A DNA stretch of 64,000 nucleotides from Pseudomonas viridiflava (GTDB lineage: Bacteria > Pseudomonadota > Gammaproteobacteria > Pseudomonadales > Pseudomonadaceae): NCBI RefSeq assembly GCF_003702045.1, contig NZ_RBTP01000012.1, positions 434,001-498,000 on the forward strand. Reading direction: 5' to 3'. Both the position numbers and the translations under genes were made by a program. Of this stretch, positions 35,672-44,381 are shown in pieces. Position 1 is the first letter of the stretch; each line of letters opens with the position of its first letter. A model generated the notes under the pieces. The model worked only from the letters and a program-made list of their open reading frames with translations, was not told the origin of the DNA and searched no databases.

Positions 35672-37333
35672 TCAATGACGGCTCATCAGCCAGACCAGCC
35701 CCACCAGATTGATCAGCAGTGACACCAGCGCCAGCGTGCGCCAGACCTTCAGCGGTTCACGCTCCAGCAGCGGACGGGGGCGCGCCGCGACCGGACGCTG
35801 TTCGGCTTGTTCCAGTTCCAGCAACCACTGCTCGGCCGTTTCATAACGTTGGGCCGGGTTGGCCTGCACGGCCTTGTCCAGGCTCAGGCTCAGCCAGAGC
35901 GGTAAATCCGGGCGATAGCGGCTGGCTGGAATCGGCGTGCCAAAACGGCGATGCTGAAAGGCTTCGATCTCGCCATAGGGATACTGGCCAGTCAGCAGGT
36001 AATAAAGGGTGACGCCAACGGCGTATAAATCCTGTTGCGGGTCGGGCTCGGCGCCGTTGAAAGCCTCTGGTGCAATGTAGCTCGGCGTGCCCGGCAAATC
36101 CTCCGTATTGGTCGCAGACAGACCGGGGCAGAACGCCACACCGAAATCCAGCAGACGCAACTCGCCGTCGTCACCCAGCAGCAGGTTCTCAGGCTTGATG
36201 TCGCGATGAACGATGTTGCGCCGGTGCAGCAAGCCCGTGGCCCGCAGCAGACGCGTCGCCAGATCCTGCCACTGCGCCAACGGCAGCGGACCGCTCAAGG
36301 TGAAGAGGTGGGCGAGTGTGCGACCGGCATATTCGCGCATCGCGTAATACAGGTGCTGACGCTCGGGCAGCGGGTGGATTTCCGGGAAATGGCGCCCAGC
36401 AACTCGGCGCAGAAACCACTCCTCCAGCAAAAGACACTGGCCTGCGCCCGATTCGTCATGCCGTGATGTTGGCAATGTCTTGAGCAGCCAAGGCAGCCCG
36501 TGGGCATCGTGAGCGCGGTACAGGATGGATTGGCGAGACTGGGCCACCACGTTGCCAATGCTCCAGCCTTCGAAGCGCTGGCCGGGTTTGAGGGCAGGCG
36601 GTAGCGGCCATTGTTGTAACTGCAAAAGGGCATCGCCCAGGTCGTCCGCGCCCAGGCTGTCGACCTGGATCAGCAGGGCGCTGGCATTGTCCTGACCGCC
36701 TGCCAGGTGGGCCGCACTGACCAAGGTTTTGACTGCCGAATCGAGGTCGTCCTGTTCGGTGAGGATCGACCGAATGCTGGCATCGCCCAGTGTCGCCCAG
36801 ACCCCGTCGCTGACCAGCAGCAAACGTTCGCCTTCACTCAGTTCGCCTTCCAGATAGTCCATGACCACGTACTGATCCAGCCCCAGCGCACGTTTGAGCA
36901 CGTGCTGCATGTCGGCCTGTTCCCAGACGTGATCTTCACTGATGCGGCTCAGCTTGCCGCTTTGCCAGCGATAGGCGCGACAATCGCCCACGTGGGCAAG
37001 GGTGAAACGTCTGCCGCGTAGCACCAGCGCACTCAGGGTAGTGAGCAGACCGTTGGCCAGCAGCCAGCGGTTCTGCGCGAGCAACAGACGATCCAGGGAC
37101 TGCGCCACCCCCCAGGTTTCCGGCGTGGCGTAGTAGTCCAGTGCCAGGGCTTGCAGGGTCGACTGCGCAGCCAGCGCGCCATCGGCACACTGGCTGACCC
37201 CGTCGGCCAAGGCAAAGAGATACCCTTTGCTGGCTGCCAGTGACGCAACCGGGGTTACCAGGCGCATGGCGTCCTGATTTTCCGGTCGCGGACCGCTGGC
37301 GCTGAATTCGGCAAAACGCAGTGTCAGCGTCAT
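35672..37333 (-). CDS. Fused PP2C phosphatase and Ser/Thr protein kinase, tail-anchored
   Basis: A 553-aa two-domain signalling protein. Residues about 1-235 form a PP2C-type phosphatase (SGPRPENQDAM, FALADGVSQCADG, LLLVSDGVWATLGD). Residues about 255-520 form a Hanks-type kinase (ILYRAHDAHGLPWLLKTL with the lysine, NIVHRDIKPENLLLGDDG, LRLLDFGVAF, GTPSYIAPEAF). A single C-terminal helix (TLALVSLLINLVGLVWLM) anchors it. It follows the NarK-type gene by 6 bp, so it is made with the transporter under the same ANTAR leader. Antagonistic activities in one chain suggest a switch acting on nitrate uptake or reduction; the target is unknown. Confidence 0.9.
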   Translation of the reverse strand: MTLTLRFAEFSASGPRPENQDAMRLVTPVASLAASKGYLFALADGVSQCADGALAAQSTLQALALDYYATPETWGVAQSLDRLLLAQNRWLLANGLLTTLSALVLRGRRFTLAHVGDCRAYRWQSGKLSRISEDHVWEQADMQHVLKRALGLDQYVVMDYLEGELSEGERLLLVSDGVWATLGDASIRSILTEQDDLDSAVKTLVSAAHLAGGQDNASALLIQVDSLGADDLGDALLQLQQWPLPPALKPGQRFEGWSIGNVVAQSRQSILYRAHDAHGLPWLLKTLPTSRHDESGAGQCLLLEEWFLRRVAGRHFPEIHPLPERQHLYYAMREYAGRTLAHLFTLSGPLPLAQWQDLATRLLRATGLLHRRNIVHRDIKPENLLLGDDGELRLLDFGVAFCPGLSATNTEDLPGTPSYIAPEAFNGAEPDPQQDLYAVGVTLYYLLTGQYPYGEIEAFQHRRFGTPIPASRYRPDLPLWLSLSLDKAVQANPAQRYETAEQWLLELEQAEQRPVAARPRPLLEREPLKVWRTLALVSLLINLVGLVWLMSRH

Positions 37334-37339
37334 GGGTCA

Positions 37340-38551
37340 TCAGACCCGTGCAGCGGTCACGGCGGCCGAACCCCAAGTGGTTCTCCAGCGGCGTTTAACG
37401 TTCATCAAGCCGAACCAGGCCAGCACGGCCAGGCTTGCAAACAGCCATAGCCCAAGCTGGTAATCACCCGTGTTCTGCTTGATGCTGCCCAGGCCTGCAG
37501 CCAGCAGGAAACCCCCGATACCGCCCGCCATGCCGATCAGACCGGTCATGACACCGATCTCCTTGCGAAAGCGTTGTGGGACCAGTTGGAAAACTGCGCC
37601 GTTACCGGCACCCAGGCCCAGCATGGCGGCGACGAACAGTGCCAGTGCAGCCCATGAACTGGGCAGGTTGAAGCCGACTGCGGCGATGCCAATGGCGGCG
37701 ACCGCGTACATGACGGTCAGCGTGCGGATGCCGCCGAAACGGTCAGCCAGCGCACCGCCCAACGGGCGCATCAGGCTGCCGCCGAACACGCAGGCCGCCG
37801 TGTAATAACCGGCGGTGATCGGGCTCAGGCCGTACTGGTCGTTGAAATAGCCGGGCAGGGCGCTGGCCAGACCGATGAAACCGCCGAAGGTCACGCTGTA
37901 GAAAAACATGAACCACCAGCTGTCCCGATCGCCCAACGCCTTGAGGTAGTCAGCGGTGGATTTGGGTTTGCTGCGTTCCGGGGCGTTGCGCGCCATCAGC
38001 GTAAACGCGATCAATGTCAGCATCAGCGGAATCAACGCCAGGCCGAACACATTGCCCCAGCCGAAGCTGGCCGCCAATACCGGCGCGATCAGCGCCGCGA
38101 GCACGGTGCCTGAGTTGCCCGCACCGGCGATGCCCATCGCCTTGCCCTGATGCTGCGGCGGATACCACTGCGAGGCCAGTGGCAGTGCAACGGCGAACGA
38201 TGCGCCCGCCATGCCGAGAAATACGCCCAGCAGCAGAACTTGCCCATAGCTGTGGATGCCCAGTTGCCAGGCGGCCAGCAGAGCGCCGATCACGATCACC
38301 TGGCCGATGATGCCGGCCGTCTTGGGCGACAGCTGGTCGGCCAGCAGCCCCATGAAGAAGCGCAGGATTGCACCGGCCAGAATCGGCGTGGCAACCATCA
38401 GGCCGCGCTGTTGCGTGGTCAGTTGCAGGTCGGTGGCGATCTGCACCGCCATCGGACCCAGCAGATACCAGACCATGAAGCTCAGGTCGAAGTAGAGAAA
38501 GGCTGCGAACAGGGTCGGTCTGTGACCGGCCTTCCAGAAGCTTGTATCCAT
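37340..38551 (-). CDS. Nitrate/nitrite transporter, NarK/NasA family of MFS
   Basis: A 403-aa major facilitator with about 12 helices. The N-terminal FDLSFMVWYLLGPMAVQIATDL, the loop RFFMGLLADQLSPKTAGI and the nitrate signatures GMAGASFAVALPLASQWYPP and GMAGGIGGFLLAAGLG are characteristic of NarK-type transporters. ATG 38551 has GAGG seven bases upstream and is preferred to a GTG at 38557. It is the first gene of a two-gene unit with the kinase/phosphatase and is preceded by a sigma-54 promoter and an ANTAR leader, so it is an assimilatory nitrate importer. Symbol use varies (nasA, narK, nasK), so it is left blank. Confidence 0.92.
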   Translation of the reverse strand: MDTSFWKAGHRPTLFAAFLYFDLSFMVWYLLGPMAVQIATDLQLTTQQRGLMVATPILAGAILRFFMGLLADQLSPKTAGIIGQVIVIGALLAAWQLGIHSYGQVLLLGVFLGMAGASFAVALPLASQWYPPQHQGKAMGIAGAGNSGTVLAALIAPVLAASFGWGNVFGLALIPLMLTLIAFTLMARNAPERSKPKSTADYLKALGDRDSWWFMFFYSVTFGGFIGLASALPGYFNDQYGLSPITAGYYTAACVFGGSLMRPLGGALADRFGGIRTLTVMYAVAAIGIAAVGFNLPSSWAALALFVAAMLGLGAGNGAVFQLVPQRFRKEIGVMTGLIGMAGGIGGFLLAAGLGSIKQNTGDYQLGLWLFASLAVLAWFGLMNVKRRWRTTWGSAAVTAARV

Positions 38552-38678
38552 GTGCACACCTCATCATCTGCCAGTGAGTCAGTCGGGTTCTTGGCCTCGA
38601 CAGGAAAAATTCCAGACGCTGTGGTGGAGTGTTCCGAATGCTGGCGACTCCACCGACCCCATCACTGGGGCCAAACGC

Positions 38679-38763
38679 AAAAAACGTCGCCTCTCTGTCC
38701 GCGTGAGCGAAAGAGATGAGCGACGTCTTTGTCGTAAGGGGGTGGCAACCGCCGTTGGCTACC
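38679..38763 (-). promoter_or_regulatory. ANTAR-type two-hairpin leader and attenuator before the nitrate transporter
   Basis: On the minus strand, P1 (38763-38744) is GGTAGCC, hexaloop AACGGC, GGTTGCC, all seven positions paired with two G-U. P2 (38734-38721) is CGAC, hexaloop AAAGAC, GTCG. The terminator (38730-38679), AAAGACGTCGC...GCGACGTTTTTT, uses the P2 loop and 3' arm as its own 5' arm. Linker P1-P2 is 9 nt. The A1/G4 hexaloops match those of the nasC and nasS leaders. Confidence 0.82.
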
Positions 38764-38775
38764 TGCCAGGTGATA

Positions 38776-38792
38776 AAGCAAGAGGCGGGCCA
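38776..38792 (-). promoter_or_regulatory. Sigma-54 promoter of the nitrate transporter-kinase unit
   Basis: TGGCCC-GCCTC-TTGCTT on the minus strand, a good match to the -24/-12 consensus. It lies 12 bp before ANTAR hairpin P1, so the transcript would start almost directly with the regulatory RNA. Confidence 0.75.
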
Positions 38793-39466
38793 GATTCGGT
38801 CTTCCTCGACAGCGTGCGCCAAAAGCCTCACAGAGCGGCATTATGTGCAGGCCGTGGACGTCATCGGCCTGCAGGCCGCGACCTTGAACCGAGCACCGCC
38901 TGCAAGGGGCGCCGCAAAAAAGTGCAGGTTCACCGGCCTCGGCTGGAGTCGAGTGAGGCCTGCGCATGTTGGGGTTTCAGGTGGAGTGCGATATAAACCA
39001 AACGTTCGTTCCACTAACAAACGCCACTATTAAGTTCGTTTAATTAAAGCACAATGACAGTGTTTTGATGCCTTGGAATGACGGGTCTAATGCTGAACGA
39101 AATCAAATATTAATAATGGTTCATGTATCTTTTTAAAATTAGAGTGTCGCTTAAGGGGGGTAATATTTAATTTACTTTCCGGCGTGTCTCTGACACGATC
39201 CTTCTCGTCGTGCAGAACACGGCACCTATCGACAGGGTAATCCCTGTGCAATAAGCACCTTTCATAAAGTGGCTGATTGCAATCAACGGGCGACACATCA
39301 TCGTGTCGCTGCATTGTTTTTTCTACAGTCTCGGTCACGTCGCAGTGTCAGTCGCTGCCGTGACAGCAGACATGTTAAAGCGCACTTCAGCGATGTAATA
39401 AGTTTGCATGCTGCCTTGTCTTCATCTACGCGTCGGCTTTGTCCGTCGCCAATAAAGGACATCAAC
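38793..39466. other. Intergenic region between nitrate transporter leader and levansucrase
   Basis: No supportable gene. The left part should hold activator sites for the sigma-54 promoter at 38776-38792, but no full NtrC-type dyad was recognised. From about 39000 to 39180 the DNA becomes clearly A+T-rich, in contrast to both sides, which may mark a horizontally acquired boundary or the levansucrase control region. AAAGGA lies just before the levansucrase start. Confidence 0.5.
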
Positions 39467-40717
39467 ATGAGTAACGTCACTTACAAGCCTACTGTGTGGA
39501 CCCGCGCGGATGCGCTCAAGGTCAACGAAAACGATCCGACCACCACTCAGCCTCTGGTCAGTCCCGACTTTCCGGTGATGAGTGATACCGTCTTCATCTG
39601 GGACACCATGCCCCTGCGCCAGCTGGACGGCACGGTGGTGTCAGTCAACGGCTGGTCGGTCATTCTGACGCTCACGGCTGATCGACACCCGAATGATCCC
39701 CAGTATCTGGGGGCCAATGGCCGCTATGACATCAAGCGTGACTGGGAAGACCGTCACGGCCGGGCGCGCATGTGCTACTGGTATTCGCGTACCGGCAAGG
39801 ACTGGATCTTCGGCGGTCGGGTCATGGCCGAAGGTGTCTCGCCGACGACGCGCGAATGGGCCGGTACGCCGATCCTGCTCAACGACAAGGGCGAAATCGA
39901 TCTGTATTACACCTGCGTGACGCCAGGTGCGGCCATTGCCAAAGTCCGCGGCCGTGTCGTGACATCCGACAGCGGCGTGATACTGACGGACTTTACGGAA
40001 GTTAAAACACTGTTCGAGGCTGACGGTACTTATTATCAGACCGAAGCCCAGAACTCGACCTGGAACTTTCGTGATCCCAGTCCGTTCATTGATCCCCATG
40101 ATGGCAAGTTGTACATGGTGTTTGAAGGTAATGTGGCAGGCGAGCGCGGTTCGCATACAGTGGGCGCCACTGAGCTGGGGCATGTACCGCCGGGTCATGA
40201 AGAAATAGGCGGTGCCAGATTTCAGGTGGGCTGTATTGGGTTGGCGGTTGCCAAGGATCTTAATGGCGATGAATGGGATATCCTGCCGCCGTTAGTGACG
40301 GCGGTCGGTGTTAATGATCAGACTGAACGCCCGCATTATGTGTTTCAGGATAATAAGTATTACTTGTTTACCATCAGTCACAAGTTTACCTATGCCGACG
40401 GTATAACCGGTCCCGATGGCGTATACGGGTTTGTCAGTGAACAGTTGTTTGGCCCGTACCGCCCCATGAATGCATCAGGTCTGGTGCTCGGGAATCCGCC
40501 TTCGCAGCCTTTTCAGACCTACTCGCACTGCGTGATGCCCAACGGGCTGGTGACCTCGTTCATCGACAGCGTACCGACCACGGGGCAGGACTTCCGCATC
40601 GGCGGCACCGAAGCGCCGACGGTGAAGATCCTCTTGCAGGGGGATCGCTCATTCGTTCAGGAGTCGTATGACTATGGCTACATACCGGCGATGAAGGACG
40701 TGGTGCTGACTCAGTAG
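39467..40717 (+). CDS. lsc: Levansucrase (GH68), LscA-like
   Basis: A 416-aa glycoside hydrolase family 68 enzyme that splits sucrose and polymerises fructose into levan, an exopolysaccharide of plant-associated pseudomonads. Motifs: [25 protein letters not shown] (nucleophile region), [12 protein letters not shown] (transition-state Asp) and [14 protein letters not shown] (acid/base Glu). There is no N-terminal signal peptide, as is usual for Pseudomonas Lsc. The start is ATG 39467 ([23 protein letters not shown]) with AAAGGA upstream; an in-frame start at 39269 would add unrelated sequence. The short N-terminus resembles LscA rather than the longer LscB/LscC as I remember them. It lies within the nitrate cluster. 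Confidence 0.93.
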   Translation: MSNVTYKPTVWTRADALKVNENDPTTTQPLVSPDFPVMSDTVFIWDTMPLRQLDGTVVSVNGWSVILTLTADRHPNDPQYLGANGRYDIKRDWEDRHGRARMCYWYSRTGKDWIFGGRVMAEGVSPTTREWAGTPILLNDKGEIDLYYTCVTPGAAIAKVRGRVVTSDSGVILTDFTEVKTLFEADGTYYQTEAQNSTWNFRDPSPFIDPHDGKLYMVFEGNVAGERGSHTVGATELGHVPPGHEEIGGARFQVGCIGLAVAKDLNGDEWDILPPLVTAVGVNDQTERPHYVFQDNKYYLFTISHKFTYADGITGPDGVYGFVSEQLFGPYRPMNASGLVLGNPPSQPFQTYSHCVMPNGLVTSFIDSVPTTGQDFRIGGTEAPTVKILLQGDRSFVQESYDYGYIPAMKDVVLTQ

Positions 40718-40843
40718 GCAGACCCACGCACGGCGGCGTTGGAAGGCCCACCACGGGTTTGACGTAACGCTGCCGTGCAGCAAATACCGGGCGCGGCGCT
40801 CCCACAAACCCTCCAATGGGTTACAGGTTATTTGACAAGAGGC

Positions 40844-40912
40844 GGCTTGCCGGCGATGCAGTCGACGCGGTGTGTCAGAAGACAAGGTGTCATCCTTCAT
40901 CGCTGGCAAGCG
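40844..40912. repeat. Inverted pair of REP-like elements
   Basis: GGCTTGCCGGCGATG (40844-40858) and CATCGCTGGCAAGC (40899-40912) form an inverted pair, with GCGCTCCCACCAAAT following the right arm. This resembles the paired REP elements of Pseudomonas, often found, as here, between convergent genes (levansucrase and nasT). Confidence 0.75.
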
Positions 40913-40939
40913 CGCTCCCACCAAATGCGCTTCGCCCAT

Positions 40940-41515
40940 TCAGCCCAGCATTTCGCTCATCGCGATGATCTGCTCAGCCACCTGAATCAACTTCTGCTGC
41001 CGGCTCATGGCCTGGCGTCGCATCAGGGTGTAAGCCTCTTCTTCGTTACAGTCCTTGAGCTTCATAAGCAGTCCCTTTGCCAATTCGATCCGTTTGCGTT
41101 CGGCCAGTTGCTGGTCGCGGGCGTGCAACTGTGCGCGTAACGCCTGGTCGCTTTCGAAGCGGGCCATCGCTACGTCCAGGATCGGCTGCAGGCGCTGGGC
41201 CTGAATGCCTTCGACAATGTAGGCGCTGACACCGGACTTGATGGCCTGGCGCATGACGCCAGGGTCGTGCTCGTCGGTGAACATCACGATAGGACGGGGT
41301 TGGTCGCGACTGACCAGCACCACCTGCTCCATGACATCGCGGCCCGGCGACTCGGTGTCGATGAGGATGACGTCGGGACGCACGGCGTCGACGCGTGACG
41401 GCAGGTCGATAACGAAACCGGATTCATCGATCACCTCGAAACCGGCTTCGATCAGCGCGGTTCTCAGACGACCGACTTTCTTTGCCGTGTCATTGATCAG
41501 CAGGATACGCAGCAT
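40940..41515 (-). CDS. nasT: Nitrate-responsive ANTAR antiterminator NasT
   Basis: A 191-aa regulator with an N-terminal response-regulator-like receiver (MLRILLINDTAKKVGRLRTALIEAGF, DVILIDTESPGRDV, PIVMFTDEHDPG) and a C-terminal ANTAR RNA-binding domain (ERKRIELAKGLLMKLKDCNEEEAYTLMRRQAM, about residues 125-185). NasT binds leader hairpins and prevents termination when released from NasS by nitrate. The start is ATG 41515; an upstream in-frame start overlaps nasS. It follows nasS after 14 bp. Three leaders with fitting two-hairpin targets lie in this window. Confidence 0.93.
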   Translation of the reverse strand: MLRILLINDTAKKVGRLRTALIEAGFEVIDESGFVIDLPSRVDAVRPDVILIDTESPGRDVMEQVVLVSRDQPRPIVMFTDEHDPGVMRQAIKSGVSAYIVEGIQAQRLQPILDVAMARFESDQALRAQLHARDQQLAERKRIELAKGLLMKLKDCNEEEAYTLMRRQAMSRQQKLIQVAEQIIAMSEMLG

Positions 41516-41529
41516 GGTCACGTTCTCCT

Positions 41530-42741
41530 TCAATGACGGGCGGCAACGGGGGCGGTATCGGCCCATGCGTTGAGCGTGAAGCTGCGTGCATAGGCGGCCG
41601 GATCGCTGCCGTCCCAGACCTTGCCGTCGATCAACTGGCTGCTGCGCAAGGTGGCGCTCGGTACATCGATCCCCAACACCTCAGCGGCCTGACCATACAG
41701 CTCAAGTTGCTGGACGCGGCCGGCAACGGCCAGGTAATCGGGATCTTCGCGCAGCAGTCCCCACCGACGAAACTGGGTCATGAACCACATGCCGTCGGAC
41801 AACCAGGGGTAGTTGACCCGGCCTTGACCATGAAAGCTCACCGCATGGTGGTCTTCCCAGTGATTGCCAAGGCCATCGCTGTACTGCCCGAGCAGACGCG
41901 GCTCGATGCAGTCCAGTGGCGTGTCCAGGTAGTCCGCGCCGCTGAGCAGCTGTGCGGTGCTGCGTCGATTGTGCTCGCTCTGTTCGATGAAGCGGCTGGC
42001 TTCCAGTACGGCCATGACCAGCGCCCTGGCGGTATTGGGGTTCTGTTCGACGAATTCTCGGGTGCAACCCAGCACCTTGCCAGGATGGTCGGGCCAGATC
42101 GCCTGGCTGGTGGCCATGCTGAAGCCCAGTTGCTGATTGACTGCACTGGCAGCCCAGGGCTCGCCCACGCAGAAGCCGTCGATGCGGCCCGCCTGGAGGT
42201 GCTGAACCATTTGCGGCGGTGGCACGACTACGCTGTTCACGTCGTCCAGAGGATGAATGCCCTGGCTTGCGAGCCAGTAATACAGCCACATGGCGTGGTT
42301 GCCGGTGGGGAAGGTCTGGGCGAAGGTCAGTTTCGGACCGCTTTGGTGCACCCGTTTGTCCAGTGCCTCAGGAGTGATCACGCCACGCTCCTGTAAACCC
42401 CGTGACAAGTTGATGCACTGACCGTTCTGGTTGAGCCCCATCAGAATGGCCATGTCCTTGCTCGGTCCTCCGCCAATGCCCAGTTCGACGGCGTAAATCA
42501 TGCCATAAAGGCTATGAGCGGCCTGCAATTGCCCGCTGACCAGTTTGTCGCGCAAGCCTGCCCACGAGGATTGGCGCTTGAGGTTCAGGGTCAGGCCGTA
42601 AGGCTGGGCAAATCCCTGGGTAGCTGCGACCACCAGCGAGGCGCAGTCGGTCAGGGCCATGAAGCCCAGGTCCAGGCTGTTCATTTCAGGGGCATCGCTG
42701 CCGGTTACCCAGTCCAGCGCATTGCTTGTGCGTTCGTTCAT
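41530..42741 (-). CDS. nasS: Nitrate-sensing protein NasS (ABC substrate-binding-like)
   Basis: A 403-aa member of the NrtA-like nitrate-binding family (DLGFMALTDCASLVVAATQGFAQPYGLTLNLKRQSSW, YGMIYAVELGIGGGPSKDMAILMGLNQNG, CVGEPWAASAVNQQLG). It has no signal peptide or lipobox, as expected for the cytoplasmic sensor NasS, which holds NasT inactive until nitrate binds. ATG 42741 is chosen because a longer in-frame start at 42873 would translate through an intrinsic terminator and ANTAR hairpins. It is the first gene of the nasS-nasT unit, with its own attenuated leader. Confidence 0.9.
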   Translation of the reverse strand: MNERTSNALDWVTGSDAPEMNSLDLGFMALTDCASLVVAATQGFAQPYGLTLNLKRQSSWAGLRDKLVSGQLQAAHSLYGMIYAVELGIGGGPSKDMAILMGLNQNGQCINLSRGLQERGVITPEALDKRVHQSGPKLTFAQTFPTGNHAMWLYYWLASQGIHPLDDVNSVVVPPPQMVQHLQAGRIDGFCVGEPWAASAVNQQLGFSMATSQAIWPDHPGKVLGCTREFVEQNPNTARALVMAVLEASRFIEQSEHNRRSTAQLLSGADYLDTPLDCIEPRLLGQYSDGLGNHWEDHHAVSFHGQGRVNYPWLSDGMWFMTQFRRWGLLREDPDYLAVAGRVQQLELYGQAAEVLGIDVPSATLRSSQLIDGKVWDGSDPAAYARSFTLNAWADTAPVAARH

Positions 42742-42768
42742 TGCGCTTGCTTCATCAAGGACATCCAT

Positions 42769-42848
42769 AAAAAAGGCGTCGTCCAGCCGTTGCAAGGTGC
42801 AAGAGCCGGATCGACGCCATTGTCCAGGCGCAGCGCCGTCGTTGGCGC
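42769..42848 (-). promoter_or_regulatory. ANTAR-type two-hairpin leader and attenuator before nasS-nasT
   Basis: On the minus strand, P1 (42848-42833) is GCGCC, hexaloop AACGAC, GGCGC. P2 (42824-42813) is GAC, hexaloop AATGGC, GTC, a weaker 3-bp stem. The terminator (42818-42769), GGCGTCG...CGACGCCTTTTTT, overlaps P2. Linker P1-P2 is 8 nt. The layout repeats that of the two other nitrate leaders, so NasT would control its own operon. Confidence 0.76.
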
Positions 42849-42867
42849 GAGTGCCGATAACGGTTTC

Positions 42868-42884
42868 AAGCAAGGCATATGCCA
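42868..42884 (-). promoter_or_regulatory. Sigma-54 promoter of nasS-nasT
   Basis: TGGCAT-ATGCC-TTGCTT on the minus strand, a good -24/-12 match, 19 bp before ANTAR hairpin P1. It lies close to the divergent pyrD promoter region. Confidence 0.72.
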
Positions 42885-42946
42885 GCGTCCAGCGGCGCAG
42901 GGTAACAAGTTTGTCGCACGCCTCGCGCGCAGAGCCCTCACACGGC

Positions 42947-42952
42947 TATAAT
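42947..42952 (+). promoter_or_regulatory. Possible -10 element of pyrD
   Basis: A perfect TATAAT, 40 bp before the pyrD start. No convincing -35 was found at 17 bp, so the call rests on the -10 alone. Confidence 0.4.
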
Positions 42953-42992
42953 CGCGCCCCTGAATTCAGCTGCTCATGAGCTTAGCCCTCCC

Positions 42993-44024
42993 ATGTATAA
43001 CCTGGCCCGCCAGTTACTGTTCAAGCTTTCCCCGGAAACCTCCCACGACCTGTCGCTGGACCTGATCGGTGCTGGCGGGCGGCTGGGCCTCAATGGTCTG
43101 CTGAACAAGGCACCGGCGAAGGTGCCAGTCACGGTCATGGGCCTGGAATTTCCCAATCCCGTCGGCCTGGCGGCCGGTCTGGACAAGAACGGCGCGGCCA
43201 TCGACGGCTTTGCGCAACTGGGTTTTGGCTTCGTCGAGATCGGCACCGTCACGCCTCGTCCGCAGCCGGGCAACCCCAAGCCACGGATTTTCCGCCTGCC
43301 GGACGCCGAAGCGATCATCAACCGGATGGGCTTCAACAATCTGGGCGTCGATAATCTGGTCAGTCGTGTCCAGGCCGCGAAATACAAGGGCATCCTGGGC
43401 ATCAATATCGGCAAGAATGCCGACACGCCGGTCGAGCGTGCAGTGGACGACTACCTGATCTGCCTGGATAAGGTGTACGCCCATGCCAGCTATGTGACCG
43501 TCAACGTCAGCTCGCCCAATACACCGGGCTTGCGAAGCCTACAGTTCGGCGATTCGCTCAAGCAACTGCTGGAGGCCCTGAGTCTGCGTCAGCAGGCACT
43601 CACCCAGCTTCATGGCAAGCGTGTGCCACTGGCGATCAAGATCGCCCCGGACATGACCGACGAAGAAACCGTGCTGGTGGCCGCTGCGTTGATCGAGTCC
43701 GGCATGGATGCGGTCATCGCCACCAATACCACCCTGAGCCGCGAAGGCGTCGAAGGCCTTCCTCACGCTGACGAGGCGGGCGGTCTGTCGGGCGCACCGG
43801 TTCGTGAGAAGAGCACCCACACGGTGAAGATCCTGGCTGGCGAGCTGGCGGGGCGTATGCCGATCATTGCCGCAGGTGGAATTACCAAAGGGCGTCACGC
43901 TGCCGAGAAAATCGCTGCGGGTGCCAGTCTGGTGCAGATCTACTCAGGCTTCATTTACAAGGGGCCGCCACTGATTCGCGAGTCTGTGGATGCGATTGCG
44001 GCGATGCCGCGTCGGCAAGTCTGA
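42993..44024 (+). CDS. pyrD: Dihydroorotate dehydrogenase (quinone), class 2
   Basis: A 343-aa FMN enzyme of pyrimidine synthesis that oxidises dihydroorotate and passes electrons to ubiquinone at the inner membrane. The amphipathic N-terminus ([26 protein letters not shown]) is the class 2 membrane-binding part. Motifs are [69 protein letters not shown] with the catalytic Ser, and the FMN-phosphate site [28 protein letters not shown]. Length is normal. Confidence 0.96.
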   Translation: MYNLARQLLFKLSPETSHDLSLDLIGAGGRLGLNGLLNKAPAKVPVTVMGLEFPNPVGLAAGLDKNGAAIDGFAQLGFGFVEIGTVTPRPQPGNPKPRIFRLPDAEAIINRMGFNNLGVDNLVSRVQAAKYKGILGINIGKNADTPVERAVDDYLICLDKVYAHASYVTVNVSSPNTPGLRSLQFGDSLKQLLEALSLRQQALTQLHGKRVPLAIKIAPDMTDEETVLVAAALIESGMDAVIATNTTLSREGVEGLPHADEAGGLSGAPVREKSTHTVKILAGELAGRMPIIAAGGITKGRHAAEKIAAGASLVQIYSGFIYKGPPLIRESVDAIAAMPRRQV

Positions 44025-44033
44025 ATCGCAGGC

Positions 44034-44060
44034 AAAAAAAGGGGCTCTTGAAGAGCCCCT
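44034..44060 (-). terminator. Intrinsic terminator between convergent pyrD and rmf
   Basis: GGGGCTCTT/AAGAGCCCC hairpin with an A7 tract on its left side, i.e. a T7 run when read on the minus strand, so it fits an end for the rmf transcript 106 bp past its stop. On the plus strand it lies 10 bp after pyrD but lacks a strong T run, so it may act weakly there. Confidence 0.75.
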
Positions 44061-44165
44061 GGGCTTTTGGCCCGCCGCCCGGATGGGACGTGCATGGTAT
44101 GGATGTAGAAGGTCAGTCAATAAAACTGTGATGGACTGGTCGGGTGCTGTATCTCCAGAAGCGCC

Positions 44166-44381
44166 TTATCCGACCGCGTGAAGTTCGTTGAGTCTGTGGA
44201 TTCCCGCAGTGCCGGTCATACCGTCCCAGTTGTCGCCGCGTCCTTCTCGCCAACCATTGATCCATGCCTGGCGTACTGACGGTAGAGTAAATGGGCAAAG
44301 CTCACGGGATTTACCATGAACGCCGTACTGATATCCGCGTAAAAATGCTCTTTCCAACGGATCACGCTTAAGTCTTCTCAT
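44166..44381 (-). CDS. rmf: Ribosome modulation factor
   Basis: A 71-aa basic protein that dimerises 70S ribosomes into inactive 100S particles in stationary phase. It has the family pattern MRRLKRDPLERAFLRGYQYGVHGKSRELCPF and RQAWINGWREGRGDNW. It is convergent with pyrD, a gene order kept in Pseudomonas and, broadly, in enterics. Control by stringent response or RpoS is typical but no box was identified in the upstream 588 bp. Confidence 0.96.
   Translation of the reverse strand: MRRLKRDPLERAFLRGYQYGVHGKSRELCPFTLPSVRQAWINGWREGRGDNWDGMTGTAGIHRLNELHAVG

Noticed and set aside
38800..38960. NtrC binding sites upstream of the transporter sigma-54 promoter
   Set aside because: Only scattered TGCAC/GTGC half sites were seen; no full dyad could be supported.
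42742..42873. N-terminal extension of nasS from an ATG-like start at 42873
   Set aside because: It would translate through two ANTAR hairpins and a terminator with a T6 run, and adds residues unlike the family.
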